Below, in pieces: positions 35,097 to 43,350 of a stretch of DNA of 52,513 bases (the first letter of the stretch is position 1; the number at the start of each line of letters is the position of its first letter). The stretch is from UBA7398 sp947491605 (GTDB taxonomy: Bacteria > Actinomycetota > Actinomycetes > Nanopelagicales > Nanopelagicaceae), in the NCBI GenBank assembly GCA_947491605.1, contig CANLJW010000005.1, positions 1 to 52,513 on the forward strand. The letters run 5' to 3'. The notes beneath the pieces are model-generated. The model saw only the letters and a list, made by a program, of their open reading frames with translations. It did no database searches and was not told the DNA's origin. Both the position numbers and the translations under genes were made by a program.

Positions 35097-36243
35097 TTGG
35101 ATCTTGATTCATAAAACGTTTTGGTGAAAATGGCGTTGGATCCATAAATGGCGTTTTTCCAAGAATCTCGGCGGTAATTAGCTCTGCAGTAGCAGGCGCT
35201 AACACGATGCCCGCACCTTCATGTCCAGCAGCATGCCAAAGCCCTGAAATATTTCCATCTTCACCAATGACTGGTAAATGGTCGGGTGCATATGGTCTAA
35301 ACCCTCGATAAGCACGGAGTAATTGCACCTCTTTTAAGATTGGGAATACTGATATTGCTTGCCGAGCAAGTTGGCGGAGAATTGGAATTTCGAATTCACT
35401 TTTGAATCCAACTCGCTCACGACTTGCACCAATTAAAATCGTACCGCTAGCAGTTCCTTCAACCACAGCACTTGATTGCAGATCGGCTTCACCGCTTGCG
35501 ATATTTGCAACATAGTCGGCGTCGTAAACTTTATGAAATATCAATTCCGGTGCCGGCACAGTAACTAAAATGAAACCACGGCGAGGGGCAATAGGTAAAT
35601 AAGAGCCCGCCAACTTTGCAATATCGCCTGCCCAAGTTCCAGTTGCATTTAAGACGATCGGAGATGCATAAGTATTCTTATTTGTGGTTAATCCAGTTAC
35701 TTGACCATTCTTAGAATTAATTGCAATTACGTTTTCACCCTGTATGAATTCGCCACCACGTTTTTTTACGGCACGAATCATCTGTGCTGCCGCCAACATT
35801 GGTTGGCATTGCGCATCTTGCGGATAATGAACACCATACTCAATAGTTGGCGAGATATGTGGTTCTAATTTTCTTAACTCAGCGGCGTTTACTTCCCTGG
35901 CATCAATTCCATTTTCACGCTGTGCTTTAGCTAATTTCTTTAAGCCAGCAATTCCAGTTTCACTTCGCGAAATAACCACCCCGCCTTTGCCATCCAATTC
36001 GAAGCCGCCACCGATATCTTCATTTACTTCAAACCAAGCATTTCGGGAACGGAGCGCAAGTGTTAACTCCGGACTTGGCTCTTTATCGGAAACTAAAATA
36101 TTTCCTTCACCAGCTCCAGATGTACCGCTGGCCACAGGGCCGCGATCAATGATTAGGACCCGCAGCCCAGCATTTGTTAAGGCGAGTGCGCACGATGCAC
36201 CAACTACACCAGCGCCAATCACGATGACATCGGGGGAGTTCAC
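35071..36243 (-). CDS. DAO-family FAD oxidoreductase, catalytic subunit of D-hydroxyproline dehydrogenase
   Basis: Flavoprotein of 390 aa with the FAD loop VIGAGVVGASCALALTNAG, VLIIDRGPVASGTSGAGEGN, and the C-terminal GLWHAAGHEGAGIVLAPATAE. The family contains glycine oxidase, D-amino acid dehydrogenases and HcnC. As the first gene of the operon with the other two dehydrogenase subunits, it most likely oxidises cis-4-hydroxy-D-proline to 1-pyrroline-4-hydroxy-2-carboxylate. The GTG start has TAGATT 6 nt upstream, implying a leaderless operon mRNA. Confidence 0.85.
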   Translation of the reverse strand: MNSPDVIVIGAGVVGASCALALTNAGLRVLIIDRGPVASGTSGAGEGNILVSDKEPSPELTLALRSRNAWFEVNEDIGGGFELDGKGGVVISRSETGIAGLKKLAKAQRENGIDAREVNAAELRKLEPHISPTIEYGVHYPQDAQCQPMLAAAQMIRAVKKRGGEFIQGENVIAINSKNGQVTGLTTNKNTYASPIVLNATGTWAGDIAKLAGSYLPIAPRRGFILVTVPAPELIFHKVYDADYVANIASGEADLQSSAVVEGTASGTILIGASRERVGFKSEFEIPILRQLARQAISVFPILKEVQLLRAYRGFRPYAPDHLPVIGEDGNISGLWHAAGHEGAGIVLAPATAELITAEILGKTPFMDPTPFSPKRFMNQDPSAGVHVAS

Positions 36244-36249
36244 GCCTTA

Positions 36250-36255
36250 AATCTA
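36250..36255 (-). promoter_or_regulatory. -10 box of the hydroxyproline operon (leaderless type)
   Basis: On the minus strand TAGATT is followed by 6 nt and GTG 36243. It lies 33 nt from the recA LexA box, in the same divergent gap. Confidence 0.5.
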
Positions 36256-36287
36256 CTCGCGGCGTGTCTAAGTGGCTCATCTAGCAT

Positions 36288-36303
36288 TAGAACAGATGTT
36301 CGG
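36288..36303 (+). promoter_or_regulatory. LexA (SOS) box upstream of recA
   Basis: TAGAAC-AGAT-GTTCGG, an almost perfect match to the Gram-positive/actinobacterial operator (GAAC-N4-GTTC core). It lies just upstream of the -10-like TAATCT at 36305-36310, so bound LexA would block that promoter. Confidence 0.85.
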
Positions 36304-36304
36304 G

Positions 36305-36310
36305 TAATCT
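36305..36310 (+). promoter_or_regulatory. recA LexA-controlled promoter -10 box
   Basis: TAATCT directly follows the LexA box. Initiation here would leave a leader of about 117 nt before recA. Confidence 0.5.
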
Positions 36311-36343
36311 ACTCATACCCAACCAAAGCGGTTCCACAGTTCC

Positions 36344-36409
36344 GTTAGGCCTAGCTCCTAACCGTCAGTGGCATTCCGTACCTTTTGGACAAACAACGCT
36401 TGAAAAGCG
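36344..36409 (+). other. two hairpins in the recA leader
   Basis: GTTAGG-CCTAGCT-CCTAAC (36344-36362) is a 6-pair stem with a 7-base loop. CGCTT-GAA-AAGCG (36397-36409) is a 5-pair stem just before the ribosome-binding region. The first overlaps the start of the second promoter, so it exists only in the longer transcript. Confidence 0.4.
36362..36384 (+). promoter_or_regulatory. LexA-independent DNA-damage promoter of recA (PafBC / RecA-NDp type)
   Basis: CCGTCAGTG, exactly 8 bases, then TACCTT. This fits the mycobacterial pattern TTGTCRGTG-N8-TANNNT that is activated by PafBC. The expected start is near 36391, so this gives a short leader to GTG 36435. Confidence 0.75.
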
Positions 36410-36434
36410 ATAAGTGAAAAGGAAGAGGTAAATC

Positions 36435-37520
36435 GTGGCTAAAGAAGCCAAAGAGTCGAACGAACCTACGAGTCGTTCAACCGAGAAACAAAAAGCCCTA
36501 GATACAGCACTTGCCCAAATCGAGCGTCAGTTTGGTAAGGGCGCTGTGATGAAGATGAGCGAGCGATCAATCGCCGCAATTGAAGTTATCTCGACCGGTT
36601 CGGTCACCTTAGATATCGCACTTGGCATTGGTGGTTTACCACGAGGCCGCGTTGTTGAAATCTATGGCCCAGAATCATCGGGTAAAACCACGCTAGCGCT
36701 TCATGTAATTGCTAATGCTCAAAAAGCTGGCGGAATTGCAGCATTTATCGACGCAGAACATGCATTCGATGCAGAGTACGCAAAGAAACTCGGCGTTGAT
36801 ATTGATGCGCTACTTGTTTCACAACCAGATACTGGTGAACAAGCTTTAGAAATTATGGATATGTTAATTCGTTCTGGCGCACTTGATGTTGTTGTCGTTG
36901 ACTCGGTTGCAGCTCTTGTACCACGCGCTGAAATTGAAGGCGAGATGGGCGATAGCCATATGGGCTTACAAGCTCGCTTGATGTCGCAAGCGCTTCGAAA
37001 AATTACTGGCGCACTTCATCAATCTAAGACCACTGCAATTTTCATTAATCAACTCCGCGAAAAAATTGGTGTTTTCTTTGGATCACCAGAAACTACAACT
37101 GGCGGTAAAGCACTTAAGTTCTACGCATCAATTCGATTAGATATCCGTCGTATTGAAACTCTAAAAGATGGCCAAGATGCTGTTGGTAACCGTACCCGCG
37201 TCAAAGTTGTCAAGAACAAAATGGCGCCACCATTTAAGCAAGCAGAGTTCGACATTCTTTACGGTCACGGTATTTCTCGCGAAGGCGGGCTACTTGATCA
37301 AGGTGCCGAGCTTGGCATTGTTAAGAAATCTGGAGCTTGGTATACCTATGAAGGCGACCAACTCGGTCAAGGAAAAGAGAACTCCCGTCAATTCCTTATC
37401 GATAATCCAGATTTAGCAAACGATATCGAAACCAAAATTCGCGCCCACTTTGCGGTAACTGAATTCGATCCTGCGCTAGTTGCAGCGATTGATGAAGCTG
37501 CAGCGGACGTTGACTTCTAA
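36435..37520 (+). CDS. recA: recombinase RecA
   Basis: DNA strand-exchange ATPase and co-protease for LexA. The 361 aa product has Walker A GPESSGKTT (residues 78-86), VVVDSVAALVPRAEIEGE, the L2 region and NQLREKIGVFFGSPETTTGG. No intein is present, unlike in some mycobacteria. GTG 36435 follows a purine-rich GGAAGAGG site. It has two candidate damage promoters upstream. recX overlaps its 3' end. Confidence 0.98.
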   Translation: MAKEAKESNEPTSRSTEKQKALDTALAQIERQFGKGAVMKMSERSIAAIEVISTGSVTLDIALGIGGLPRGRVVEIYGPESSGKTTLALHVIANAQKAGGIAAFIDAEHAFDAEYAKKLGVDIDALLVSQPDTGEQALEIMDMLIRSGALDVVVVDSVAALVPRAEIEGEMGDSHMGLQARLMSQALRKITGALHQSKTTAIFINQLREKIGVFFGSPETTTGGKALKFYASIRLDIRRIETLKDGQDAVGNRTRVKVVKNKMAPPFKQAEFDILYGHGISREGGLLDQGAELGIVKKSGAWYTYEGDQLGQGKENSRQFLIDNPDLANDIETKIRAHFAVTEFDPALVAAIDEAAADVDF

Positions 37521-37998
37521 AACCGTCGAGAGCGATCCCTACTCTTTAGCCGAAACGATTGCGTTAATCGCACTCGGACCTCGCGCAAAGAGTAGGGGCG
37601 AACTCTTCGCTCATTTGAAAAAACGTGGCATCCCAGAAGATATTGCTAATGCCGTTCTATTTCGACTGCAGGAACAAGGGTTAGTAAATGACGAAGAGTT
37701 TGCCCGTGCCTGGAGTGAATCAAGACAACGTGCGAAGAAATTATCGAAACGTGTCATTGCATCAGAGTTACAAGGTAAAGGCGTTTCATCTGATGTGATT
37801 GAGATCGTAATCGCAGAGATTGATGAGGAGGGCGAATATGAAAATGCCCTTGAATTTGCAACCCGAAAATTGCGCTCGGTATCTCGGTTTGAAACTGAAG
37901 TTATTTATCGAAGAGTCCATAGCGCCTTAATGCGAAAAGGTTATGGCTCATCTCTGATTAATCGGGTGCTCCGAGAATTAGATATTTCGCCTCGTTAG
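37510..37998 (+). CDS. recX: regulatory protein RecX
   Basis: Inhibitor of RecA filaments. The product is about 162 aa and made of helical repeats: AETIALIALGPRAKSRGELFAHLKKRG, ANAVLFRLQEQGLVNDEEFARAW and the SKRVIASELQGKG segment. The start is unsure: TTG 37510 overlaps the recA stop and removes residues that merely translate the recA end; ATG 37480 and ATG 37492 are open in frame. Overlap with recA implies coupling. Confidence 0.88.
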   Translation: MTSKTVESDPYSLAETIALIALGPRAKSRGELFAHLKKRGIPEDIANAVLFRLQEQGLVNDEEFARAWSESRQRAKKLSKRVIASELQGKGVSSDVIEIVIAEIDEEGEYENALEFATRKLRSVSRFETEVIYRRVHSALMRKGYGSSLINRVLRELDISPR

Positions 37999-38009
37999 CG
38001 GACCAGCAA

Positions 38010-38015
38010 TAAGAT
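38010..38015 (+). promoter_or_regulatory. miaB -10 box (leaderless type)
   Basis: TAAGAT is followed by 7 nt and the miaB ATG at 38023, in the 24-base gap after recX. There is no Shine-Dalgarno sequence. Confidence 0.5.
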
Positions 38016-38022
38016 TGCGGCT

Positions 38023-39471
38023 ATGTCCGCGCCTCGTACCTATGTAATTCAAACTCTGGGTTGCCAGATGAATGTGCATGATTCTGAGCGAATTGCGGGC
38101 TCGCTAGATGCAGCTGGTTACTTGCCAGCGAAAGATGGCATTGACCCAGATTTAGTTGTTTTCAATACATGTGCAGTTCGAGAAAATGCCGATAATAAAC
38201 TTTACGGTCAACTCAGCTTCTTAGCGCCGGATAAGAAAGCCCGCCCGGGCATGCAGATCGCTGTTGGTGGCTGTTTAGCTCAAAAAGATCAAGGAAACAT
38301 TATTGAGCGAGCGCCTTATGTAGATGTGGTTTTTGGGACTCATAATGTTGGTTCACTTCCGATGTTGTTAGAACGCGCTCGAATTGAGGAAGAGTCGCAA
38401 GTTGAAATTTTAGAAGCGCTTGAGCATTTCCCATCAACGTTGCCAGCTCGCCGTCACTCGGCATTTTCAGCTTGGGTATCAGTCTCGGTGGGTTGTAATA
38501 ACACTTGCACTTTCTGCATTGTGCCAGCGCTTCGTGGTCGCGAAAAAGATCGGCCGGCAAGTGATATTTTGAAGGAAGTCCGGACATTAGTAGATCAAGG
38601 CGTTACTGAAATTACGCTATTGGGCCAGAACGTTAATGCTTACGGCGTTGATTTCAATGATCCCACAGCATTTGCGAAGTTACTAAGAGAGTGCGGCAAA
38701 GTAGACGGTTTAGAGCGAGTTAGATTCATGTCGCCGCATCCGCGAGATTTCACCGATGATGTAATTGCAGCGATGGCCGAAACCGAAAATGTGATGCCAC
38801 ATCTACACATGCCGTTGCAATCTGGCTCTAATTCAATTCTGCAAGCGATGCGTCGCTCATATCGAACCGATCGTTATCTTGGGATTATCGAAAAAGTTAG
38901 AAGTGCAATGCCAGCGGCAACAATTACTACCGACATAATTGTTGGATTTCCCGGAGAGAGCGAAGCAGATTTCCAAGGAACGCTAGATATCTGCACGCAG
39001 GCTAGGTTCTTAGCTGCCTACACATTCCAGTATTCAAAACGACCTGGCACACCTGCCGCCACAATGGCTGGCCAAGTTCCGGAATCAGTTGTTGCCGAGC
39101 GTTACACCAGGTTGCATGAATTCCAGAGCGCAATTTCGCTCTCAGTAAATCAAGAACTGGTTGGTAAGAACGCCGAAGTCTTAGTTTCAGAATATGAAGG
39201 ACGTCGCGATGGTGGCAAAGATCGAATGAGTGGCCGTTCTAAAGATTTCCGGTTGGTGCATTTCGATATCGACCCAGCAAATTCGCCACGTCCTGGTGAT
39301 TTAGTAACTGTTGAGATTGGTGCGGCCAAAGCTTTCTTTGTTACTGCAACTGGGCTACCAAAAGAGGTTAAACGTTCACGCGGCGGCGATGCTTATGAAG
39401 CGCGGGTAGCAGAAGCGAAGAGCACTGGCGTAATGCTGGGGATTCCTACTTTGCCAAAGTACAACTTTTAA
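38023..39471 (+). CDS. miaB: tRNA-2-methylthio-N6-dimethylallyladenosine synthase MiaB
   Basis: Radical SAM methylthiotransferase acting on A37 of tRNAs that MiaA has prenylated. The 482 aa product has the UPF0004 domain (QTLGCQMNVHDSERIAG), FNTCAVRENADNKLYG, the SAM-cluster motif CNNTCTFC, and a C-terminal TRAM domain. It heads the run miaB-miaA-dapF-hflX; miaA follows after 1 nt. RimO at 26548 is its paralogue. Confidence 0.96.
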   Translation: MSAPRTYVIQTLGCQMNVHDSERIAGSLDAAGYLPAKDGIDPDLVVFNTCAVRENADNKLYGQLSFLAPDKKARPGMQIAVGGCLAQKDQGNIIERAPYVDVVFGTHNVGSLPMLLERARIEEESQVEILEALEHFPSTLPARRHSAFSAWVSVSVGCNNTCTFCIVPALRGREKDRPASDILKEVRTLVDQGVTEITLLGQNVNAYGVDFNDPTAFAKLLRECGKVDGLERVRFMSPHPRDFTDDVIAAMAETENVMPHLHMPLQSGSNSILQAMRRSYRTDRYLGIIEKVRSAMPAATITTDIIVGFPGESEADFQGTLDICTQARFLAAYTFQYSKRPGTPAATMAGQVPESVVAERYTRLHEFQSAISLSVNQELVGKNAEVLVSEYEGRRDGGKDRMSGRSKDFRLVHFDIDPANSPRPGDLVTVEIGAAKAFFVTATGLPKEVKRSRGGDAYEARVAEAKSTGVMLGIPTLPKYNF

Positions 39472-39472
39472 T

Positions 39473-40387
39473 ATGACGTTAATTGTAATTTGTGGTGCAA
39501 CTGCGACCGGAAAGAGTGATTTAGCAGTTGTGCTAGCTAAGGAAATAAAAGGCGAGATCGTTAATGCAGATTCAATGCAGCTTTATAAAGGGATGGATAT
39601 CGGAACTGCAAAACTTTCACTCGAAGAGCGGCACGGTATTCGGCATCATATGCTCGATATTTTGACGGTTAATCAAGATGCAACGGTTGCGCAGTATCAA
39701 GAATTAGCCAGAGCAAAAATTGATGAGTTACTGAAAGCAAAAATTCCAGTAGTAGTCGTAGGCGGGACCGGCCTTTACATTAAAGCGATTTTAGATGATC
39801 TAAATTTTCCAGATACCGATCCAATTGTGCGCGAAAAAATTGCGCTAGAAGCGCTCACTCTCGGCGGGGATGTAATGCATGCTCGGCTTAGCGAATTAGA
39901 TCCCGCAGCAGGTTTTGCAATTCCAAAAGAGAATGTTCGAAGAGTTGTGCGCGCACTAGAAGTAATTGAAATTACCGGAAAGCCTTACACCGCGAATTTG
40001 CCGCGTGAAGGTAGTACGAAATACCCATTTGCAAAGCAATTTGGGCTAGCTCTTGATCGAATAAAATTGCAAGAGCGGATAGATGCCCGGGTGGATCGAA
40101 TGTGGGAACTTGGACTAGTCGCTGAAGTACGCGATTTAATTAAGGAAGGCTTATTAGATGGGCGAACCGCGCAAGCGGCGCTGGGTTATGCCCAAATTAT
40201 TAAATTTGCAGAAGGCGAGATGGATGAAATTGAAGCAATGGCAGAGACGAAACGAACCACTCGGCAATATGCCCGGCGCCAAGAAACCTGGTTCTCTCGC
40301 GATGAGCGAATCCAATGGATAAATCCAGCACCAATCACTAGCCTGCTAGAAACAGTGCTTTCATCTACGATTGGCAAAGATGAGTAA
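39473..40387 (+). CDS. miaA: tRNA dimethylallyltransferase MiaA
   Basis: Transfers a dimethylallyl group to A37 of tRNAs, using the isoprenoid product of the MEP pathway. The 304 aa protein has the P-loop GATATGKS near the N-terminus, the NADSMQLYKGMDIGTAK segment, and VVGGTGLYIKAIL. It is coupled to miaB and overlaps dapF by 8 nt. Confidence 0.95.
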   Translation: MTLIVICGATATGKSDLAVVLAKEIKGEIVNADSMQLYKGMDIGTAKLSLEERHGIRHHMLDILTVNQDATVAQYQELARAKIDELLKAKIPVVVVGGTGLYIKAILDDLNFPDTDPIVREKIALEALTLGGDVMHARLSELDPAAGFAIPKENVRRVVRALEVIEITGKPYTANLPREGSTKYPFAKQFGLALDRIKLQERIDARVDRMWELGLVAEVRDLIKEGLLDGRTAQAALGYAQIIKFAEGEMDEIEAMAETKRTTRQYARRQETWFSRDERIQWINPAPITSLLETVLSSTIGKDE

Positions 40388-41186
40388 CTCACTGATAGGT
40401 ACCTACGGACACGGCACTGAAAATGACTTTGTCTTGCTCTTTGATCCAAACGATGAAAATAATATTTCTTCAAAACAAGCCGCCGCAATTTGCAATCGTG
40501 AAACTGGGATTGGCGCAGATGGTTTAATCCGAATTATTAAGCGCGCTGATAAATGGTTTATGGATTATCGGAATGCAGATGGTTCAATAGCTGAAATGTG
40601 CGGTAATGGCATCCGAGTAATGGCGCGATATTTGGTTGATCGGGGCCACCAAGCTTCTGGAATTTTTTCAATCAACACTAGAGACGGTGCAAAATACTTA
40701 GCCTGTCCAGATACTGGAGATATCTCAGTAAACCTTGGCAAAGTTGCGCAAGAAGCGGGCGAGATCACTGCAGCAAATAATGGCAAAGTGTGGAGCGGTT
40801 TAAATATCAATGCTGGCAACCCGCATGCCGTCGTTTTCGTTGACGATATTTCCGAAGTTGGGGATTTAAAGCATCCGCCGGTGGTTCGTCCAAAAGAAAC
40901 TTACCCAGAAGGCGTAAACGTTGAGTTCGTACAATTCCTAGAAAATGGTGAACTTGCAATGCGAGTCCACGAGCGCGGTAGCGGCGAAACTCGCTCTTGT
41001 GGAACAGGCACATGCGCGGTCGCACTCGCCGCAACCATCAAAAAAGGCGCGAATTTACCGGCTAAATGGGTAATAAACCCACCAGGTGGCCGATTAGTTG
41101 TTGAGATTGATGGCCATTCAAATGCCACCTTAAGCGGGCCAGCAGTGCTCTTAGAAGATCATGATTTGGGACCATTTCTTGGCTAA
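40380..41186 (+). CDS. dapF: diaminopimelate epimerase
   Basis: Converts LL- to meso-diaminopimelate for lysine and peptidoglycan. The product (268 aa from ATG 40380) has both catalytic cysteines, in EMCGNGIRVMARYL and ETRSCGTGTCAVAL, and GTENDFVLLFDPND at the N-terminus. An in-frame ATG at 40371 would add three residues; 40380 gives the more usual N-terminus. It overlaps miaA at its start and hflX at its end. Confidence 0.95.
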   Translation: MSNSLIGTYGHGTENDFVLLFDPNDENNISSKQAAAICNRETGIGADGLIRIIKRADKWFMDYRNADGSIAEMCGNGIRVMARYLVDRGHQASGIFSINTRDGAKYLACPDTGDISVNLGKVAQEAGEITAANNGKVWSGLNINAGNPHAVVFVDDISEVGDLKHPPVVRPKETYPEGVNVEFVQFLENGELAMRVHERGSGETRSCGTGTCAVALAATIKKGANLPAKWVINPPGGRLVVEIDGHSNATLSGPAVLLEDHDLGPFLG

Positions 41187-42621
41187 AGATTTTAATGAAG
41201 ACGAGTTCGAAGCGATGTTGGCTGAGAACGCAAGAGTTACTGCCGAATTTGATGAAGCTGAATTTAAACCCGATCAATTTGAATCAACCCAACAAGACTT
41301 AAGCGATCGAGCGGCACTTCGCCGGGTTGCTGGGTTATCTACCGAACTTACCGATATCTCCGAAGCCGAATATCGCCAACTTCGATTAGAGCGCGTAATT
41401 TTAGTTGGAGTTTGGACTGAGGGCACAGTTGTAGACGCCGAGAATTCAATGGCTGAATTAAAAGCGTTAGCTGAGACCGCTGGATCCACGGTATTAGAAG
41501 CGTTAATTCAACGGCGCGATAAACCAGATTCGGCAACTTTTATCGGCTCGGGAAAAGTTCAAGAATTAAAAGCTGTAGTTAATTCTTCTGGAGCAGATAC
41601 CGTGATTTGTGATGGCGAATTAAGTCCATCCCAGCTTCGAAATCTCGAAGATAAAGTCAAAGTAAAAGTTGTAGATCGGACTGCGTTAATTCTTGATATT
41701 TTTGCGCAACACGCAAAGAGCAAAGAGGGTAAGGCCCAAGTAGAGCTAGCCCAGATGAGTTATTTACTACCGCGGCTACGAGGTTGGGGCGATTCACTTT
41801 CGCGCCAAGCAGGTGGAATCGGTGGCCGTGGTCCAGGTGAAACTAAAATCGAAGTAGACCGACGTCGAATCCGAGACAAGATGGCAAAGTTAAATCGCGA
41901 AATTGGCGAGATGAAAGTTTCGCGCGACACCAAACGGCAAGAACGCCGCCGAAATTCAATTCCCTCCGTTGCAATTGCTGGATATACAAATGCTGGTAAA
42001 TCTTCGTTACTAAATCGATTAACAAATGCTGGGGTATTAGTCCAGAACGCACTATTTGCCACGTTAGATCCCACCGTACGTAAAACCCAAACACATGAAG
42101 GTCGGATTTATACCCTCAGCGATACTGTTGGTTTTGTTAAACATTTGCCTCATCAATTAATTGACGCATTTAAATCAACTCTTGAAGAAGTTTCTGGCGC
42201 TGATTTAATAGTTCATATTGTTGATGGCTCACACGCTGATCCAAAAGGACAGATAAAAGCAGTACGTGAAGTTATCCGTGAAATTGGTGGCGATAAAATT
42301 CCTGAAATAATCGCGATAAATAAGGCTGATATTGCTGATTCTGAAGTGATGATGGAGTTACTTCGCGAAGAACCAGATGCATATGCAATCTCAGTACATA
42401 CCGGTTTTGGAATCGAGACTTTAGTACGGGCAATTGAAACATCACTGCCAAGGCCGCGAGAAGAAGTCCGGGTGTTACTGCCGTATGAACGCGGCGATTT
42501 AGTTAGCCAAATTCATGAGCACGGCGAAATTATTAGCGAGGAGTACTTGCCAGAAGGTACTGCGCTCCATGCGAGAGTTGATGGTGCGCTCGCGCACGTG
42601 CTTGTTAAATATAAATCCTAG
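41161..42621 (+). CDS. hflX: ribosome-associated GTPase HflX
   Basis: GTPase that binds the 50S subunit and can split stalled or stressed ribosomes. The 486 aa product has the N-terminal HflX domain (ALIQRRDKPDSATFIGSGKV), the GGIGGRGPGETKIEVDRR linker, and the G domain with GYTNAGKSSLL, DTVGFVKHLPHQL and NKAD. ATG 41161 lies inside dapF; TTG 41179 is an alternative that shortens the overlap. The first 50 residues are acidic. It ends 7 bases from the convergent lexA. Confidence 0.93.
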   Translation: MIWDHFLAKDFNEDEFEAMLAENARVTAEFDEAEFKPDQFESTQQDLSDRAALRRVAGLSTELTDISEAEYRQLRLERVILVGVWTEGTVVDAENSMAELKALAETAGSTVLEALIQRRDKPDSATFIGSGKVQELKAVVNSSGADTVICDGELSPSQLRNLEDKVKVKVVDRTALILDIFAQHAKSKEGKAQVELAQMSYLLPRLRGWGDSLSRQAGGIGGRGPGETKIEVDRRRIRDKMAKLNREIGEMKVSRDTKRQERRRNSIPSVAIAGYTNAGKSSLLNRLTNAGVLVQNALFATLDPTVRKTQTHEGRIYTLSDTVGFVKHLPHQLIDAFKSTLEEVSGADLIVHIVDGSHADPKGQIKAVREVIREIGGDKIPEIIAINKADIADSEVMMELLREEPDAYAISVHTGFGIETLVRAIETSLPRPREEVRVLLPYERGDLVSQIHEHGEIISEEYLPEGTALHARVDGALAHVLVKYKS

Positions 42622-42628
42622 ATAGTAA

Positions 42629-43315
42629 TTAGCGAACTGAGCGAAGTACCGCTGTTACCTTGCCAAGGATTTCGGCGTTCTCTCCAGAGATAGGTGAGTA
42701 GTTATCGTTTGCCGGGAGTAACCAAACGTGGCCATCTTTTTTGGAGAAAGTTTTAACGGTTGCTTCGCCATCGATCATGGCCGCAACGATCTCGCCCTTT
42801 TCACAAGATTTTTGGGAGCGGATAACCACGAAATCGCCATCGCAGATCGCGACATCGATCATGGAGTCTCCAACAACCTTCAACATAAATAGTTCGCCTT
42901 CGCCAACTAATGAAACTGGCAGCGGATAGAGCTCCTCAATCTCTTGCGTTGCAGTGATTGGTCCACCTGCGGCAATTCGACCGACTAGCGGCACGTTATG
43001 GGTTCGCTCTGGGGTGATTGAGTTATGTGAGTTTTCGCCAGGAAGTAGAACTTCAAGAGCTCGACCTCTAGATGGATCGCGACGGATAAAGCCTTTCACT
43101 TCTAGTGCTTCGAGTTGATATTTCACACTTGATGGGGAGGAGAGGCCAGCGGCTTCGCCGATTTCACGCATTGATGGCGGATATCCATTTGCCTCCATGG
43201 CGCGCTTAATCGCAAAGAGGATCTTCGCTTGGCGTGGGGTTAGGCCATGCTCATCGGTAGGGCCATCTGGGAGTTCGGTTACCTTGCTTTTGTTGGGCTT
43301 GCTGACTTTGCTCAT
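42629..43315 (-). CDS. lexA: SOS repressor LexA
   Basis: Represses DNA-damage genes and cleaves itself when RecA is active. The 228 aa protein has a winged HTH (REIGEAAGLSSPSSVKYQLEAL, residues 51-72), the A116-G117 cleavage site in RIAAGGPI, catalytic S151 in VVGDSMID and K188 in GEATVKTF. The N-terminal 20 residues are an actinobacterial extension. The ATG has TAACCT 6 nt upstream, giving a leaderless mRNA. It is convergent with hflX and divergent from the LysM gene. Confidence 0.97.
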   Translation of the reverse strand: MSKVSKPNKSKVTELPDGPTDEHGLTPRQAKILFAIKRAMEANGYPPSMREIGEAAGLSSPSSVKYQLEALEVKGFIRRDPSRGRALEVLLPGENSHNSITPERTHNVPLVGRIAAGGPITATQEIEELYPLPVSLVGEGELFMLKVVGDSMIDVAICDGDFVVIRSQKSCEKGEIVAAMIDGEATVKTFSKKDGHVWLLPANDNYSPISGENAEILGKVTAVLRSVR

Positions 43316-43321
43316 AACTAT

Positions 43322-43350
43322 AGGTTAGAACAAAATTGCTAAATAATCAA
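43322..43350 (-). promoter_or_regulatory. lexA promoter
   Basis: On the minus strand TTGATT (43350-43345), a 17-base spacer, and TAACCT (43327-43322), then 6 nt to ATG 43315. The -35 element is overlapped by the LexA box at 43347-43362, which explains autorepression. Confidence 0.65.

Noticed and set aside
43326..43341. A third LexA box (TAGAAC-AAAA-TTGCTA) next to the lexA start
   Set aside because: Only one half-site matches; the other half lacks the GTTC core. It could be an auxiliary half-site but cannot be supported.
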